Source: Phymatolithon calcareum | Taxonomy: Eukaryota; Rhodophyta; Florideophyceae; Hapalidiales | Direction of reading: 5' to 3' | DNA length: 64,000 nucleotides | Assembly (NCBI GenBank): GCA_977006965.1 | Contig: OZ345361.1 | Span: 186,001 to 250,000 of the forward strand | Shown: positions 63,371-64,000 of the stretch, piece by piece | Layout of the letters: every line of letters starts with the position of its first letter | How positions within the stretch are numbered: the stretch's first letter is position 1 | Notes under the pieces: model-generated | Told to the model about the DNA's origin: nothing | The model's input: only the letters and a program-made list of their open reading frames with translations | Databases searched by the model: none | Made by a program: the position numbers and the translations under genes

Positions 63371-63996
63371 AGCACGGGTCCGTACCCCCTTCCCGCATGC
63401 TTCTTCATAACTGTAGGGAACATGATTGGACTAGATTATTATGTTCCCGCATTTTGAGCGTTATCACACCAACATAAGTTAGCACCAACATTTTCATTCA
63501 CGAACATTCCCCTGAAGTGGGAGCGTTCCTGTTTCATAGTTCAGTCGACATAACCAGGGGAGAGGAACGCATATCATACTGAATGTATACAGGATATTAC
63601 TTCCTATGTGTCAAGCAGCAATATTCGTATCCAATCATGTTCCATACTGTTATGAAGCAGTACGCGGGGAGGAGAACATATAAAGCACGGGTCCGTACCC
63701 CCTTCCCGCATGCTTCTTCATAACTGTAGGGAACATGATTGGACTAGATTATTATGTTCCCGCATTTTGAGCGTTATCACACCAACATTAGTTGGCACCA
63801 ACATTTTCATTCACGAACATTCCCCTGAAGTGGGAGCGTTCCTGTTTCATATTTCAGTCGACATAACCAGGGGAGAGGAACGCATATCATACTGAATGTA
63901 TACAGGATATTACTTCCTATGTGTCAAGCAGCAATATTCGTATCCAATCATGTTCCATACTGTTATGAAGCAGTACGCGGGGAGGAGAACATATAC
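63371..63996. repeat. 313-base tandem repeat, two units at the window edge
   Basis: 63,371-63,683 and 63,684-63,996 are almost identical (a few substitutions, e.g. AACATAAGTTAGC versus AACATTAGTTGGC). Both start AGCACGGGTCCGTACC. A related piece (TGTTATGAAGCAGCATG, TTTTGAGCGTTATC) flanks EF-hand copy A near 7,877-7,935. More units may continue outside the window. No gene. Confidence 0.9.
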
Positions 63997-64000
63997 ATTT

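Larger units (their letters stand above)
60258..63380 (-). repeat. Duplicated segment C (EF-hand gene plus hAT fragment)
   Basis: Inverted copy of segment B (8,885-11,812). It carries the SINE at 60,913-61,210 and lacks one 38-base upstream repeat unit. Beyond 63,346 it continues into CAAAGCACGGGT text also present in B, then into the 313-base tandem repeat. Confidence 0.85.

Noticed and set aside
1-64000. CRISPR array, bacterial operons or prophage
   Set aside because: No regularly spaced short repeats and no bacterial gene layout; introns, SINEs and LINE tails show eukaryotic DNA.

Overview
This window is eukaryotic and is built almost entirely from transposable elements (TEs), many of them broken. 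The evidence is GT-AG introns inside two reading frames, AATAAA-type LINE tails, tRNA-like SINE heads with target-site duplications, and eight or more eukaryotic TE classes: Ty3/gypsy, APE-type LINEs, SINEs, a Helitron, piggyBac, Tc1/mariner, MULE, hAT and a PIF/Harbinger-like DDE element. I cannot name the species. A TE-rich alga, protist or fungus with short introns fits, and no bacterial gene organisation is visible.

Layout. 0-15 kb is a mosaic of short repeats: 5'-truncated LINE ends, foldback MITEs, a SINE-like insert, three MULE copies and a duplicated segment carrying an EF-hand gene. The segment occurs as A (about 5.7-7.9 kb, minus), B (8.9-11.8 kb, plus) and C (60.3-63.4 kb, minus). 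A and B form a large palindrome with a 948-bp MULE in its spacer. B and C each encode an intact 307-residue EF-hand protein followed by a truncated hAT transposase; A is frameshifted. 15-17.4 kb holds a decayed MULE transposase and unrecognised frames. 17.4-21.6 kb is a 3'-truncated Ty3/gypsy element with an extra zinc-finger frame upstream of gag. 21.7-26.5 kb (minus) is a tandem pair of decayed NB-ARC/WD40 (STAND, NLR-like) genes. 26.6-29.6 kb is an unclassified repeat (called R1 here) interrupted by a Tc1 element. 29.6-32.1 kb is a LINE (ORF1 and endonuclease, no reverse transcriptase).

32.4-43.0 kb (minus) is one large Helitron: DUF6570-like N-terminus, Helitron_like_N and Rep, helicase, then an OTU-like GDGNC motif. 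It is split by a piggyBac element at about 38.8-41.7 kb. 43.8-49 kb has tandem repeats, R1 fragments and unrecognised frames. 49.3-51.8 kb has LINE reverse-transcriptase pieces in non-colinear order. 51.8-52.4 kb has a small two-exon gene remnant. 53.1-55.6 kb is a Harbinger-like element with terminal inverted repeats, an intron and dense subterminal motifs. The rest is MITEs, another LINE fragment, R1 copy 3, segment C with a 298-bp SINE, and a 313-bp tandem repeat at the right edge.

The best-supported results are insertions for which the same window contains the unoccupied paralogous site (the MULE at 13.7 kb, the SINE at 60.9 kb, the SINE-like insert at 3.4 kb) and the intact duplicated EF-hand gene, the only strong candidate here for a functional protein outside the TE families. 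All family assignments come from reading translated motifs by eye; none was tested by database search.
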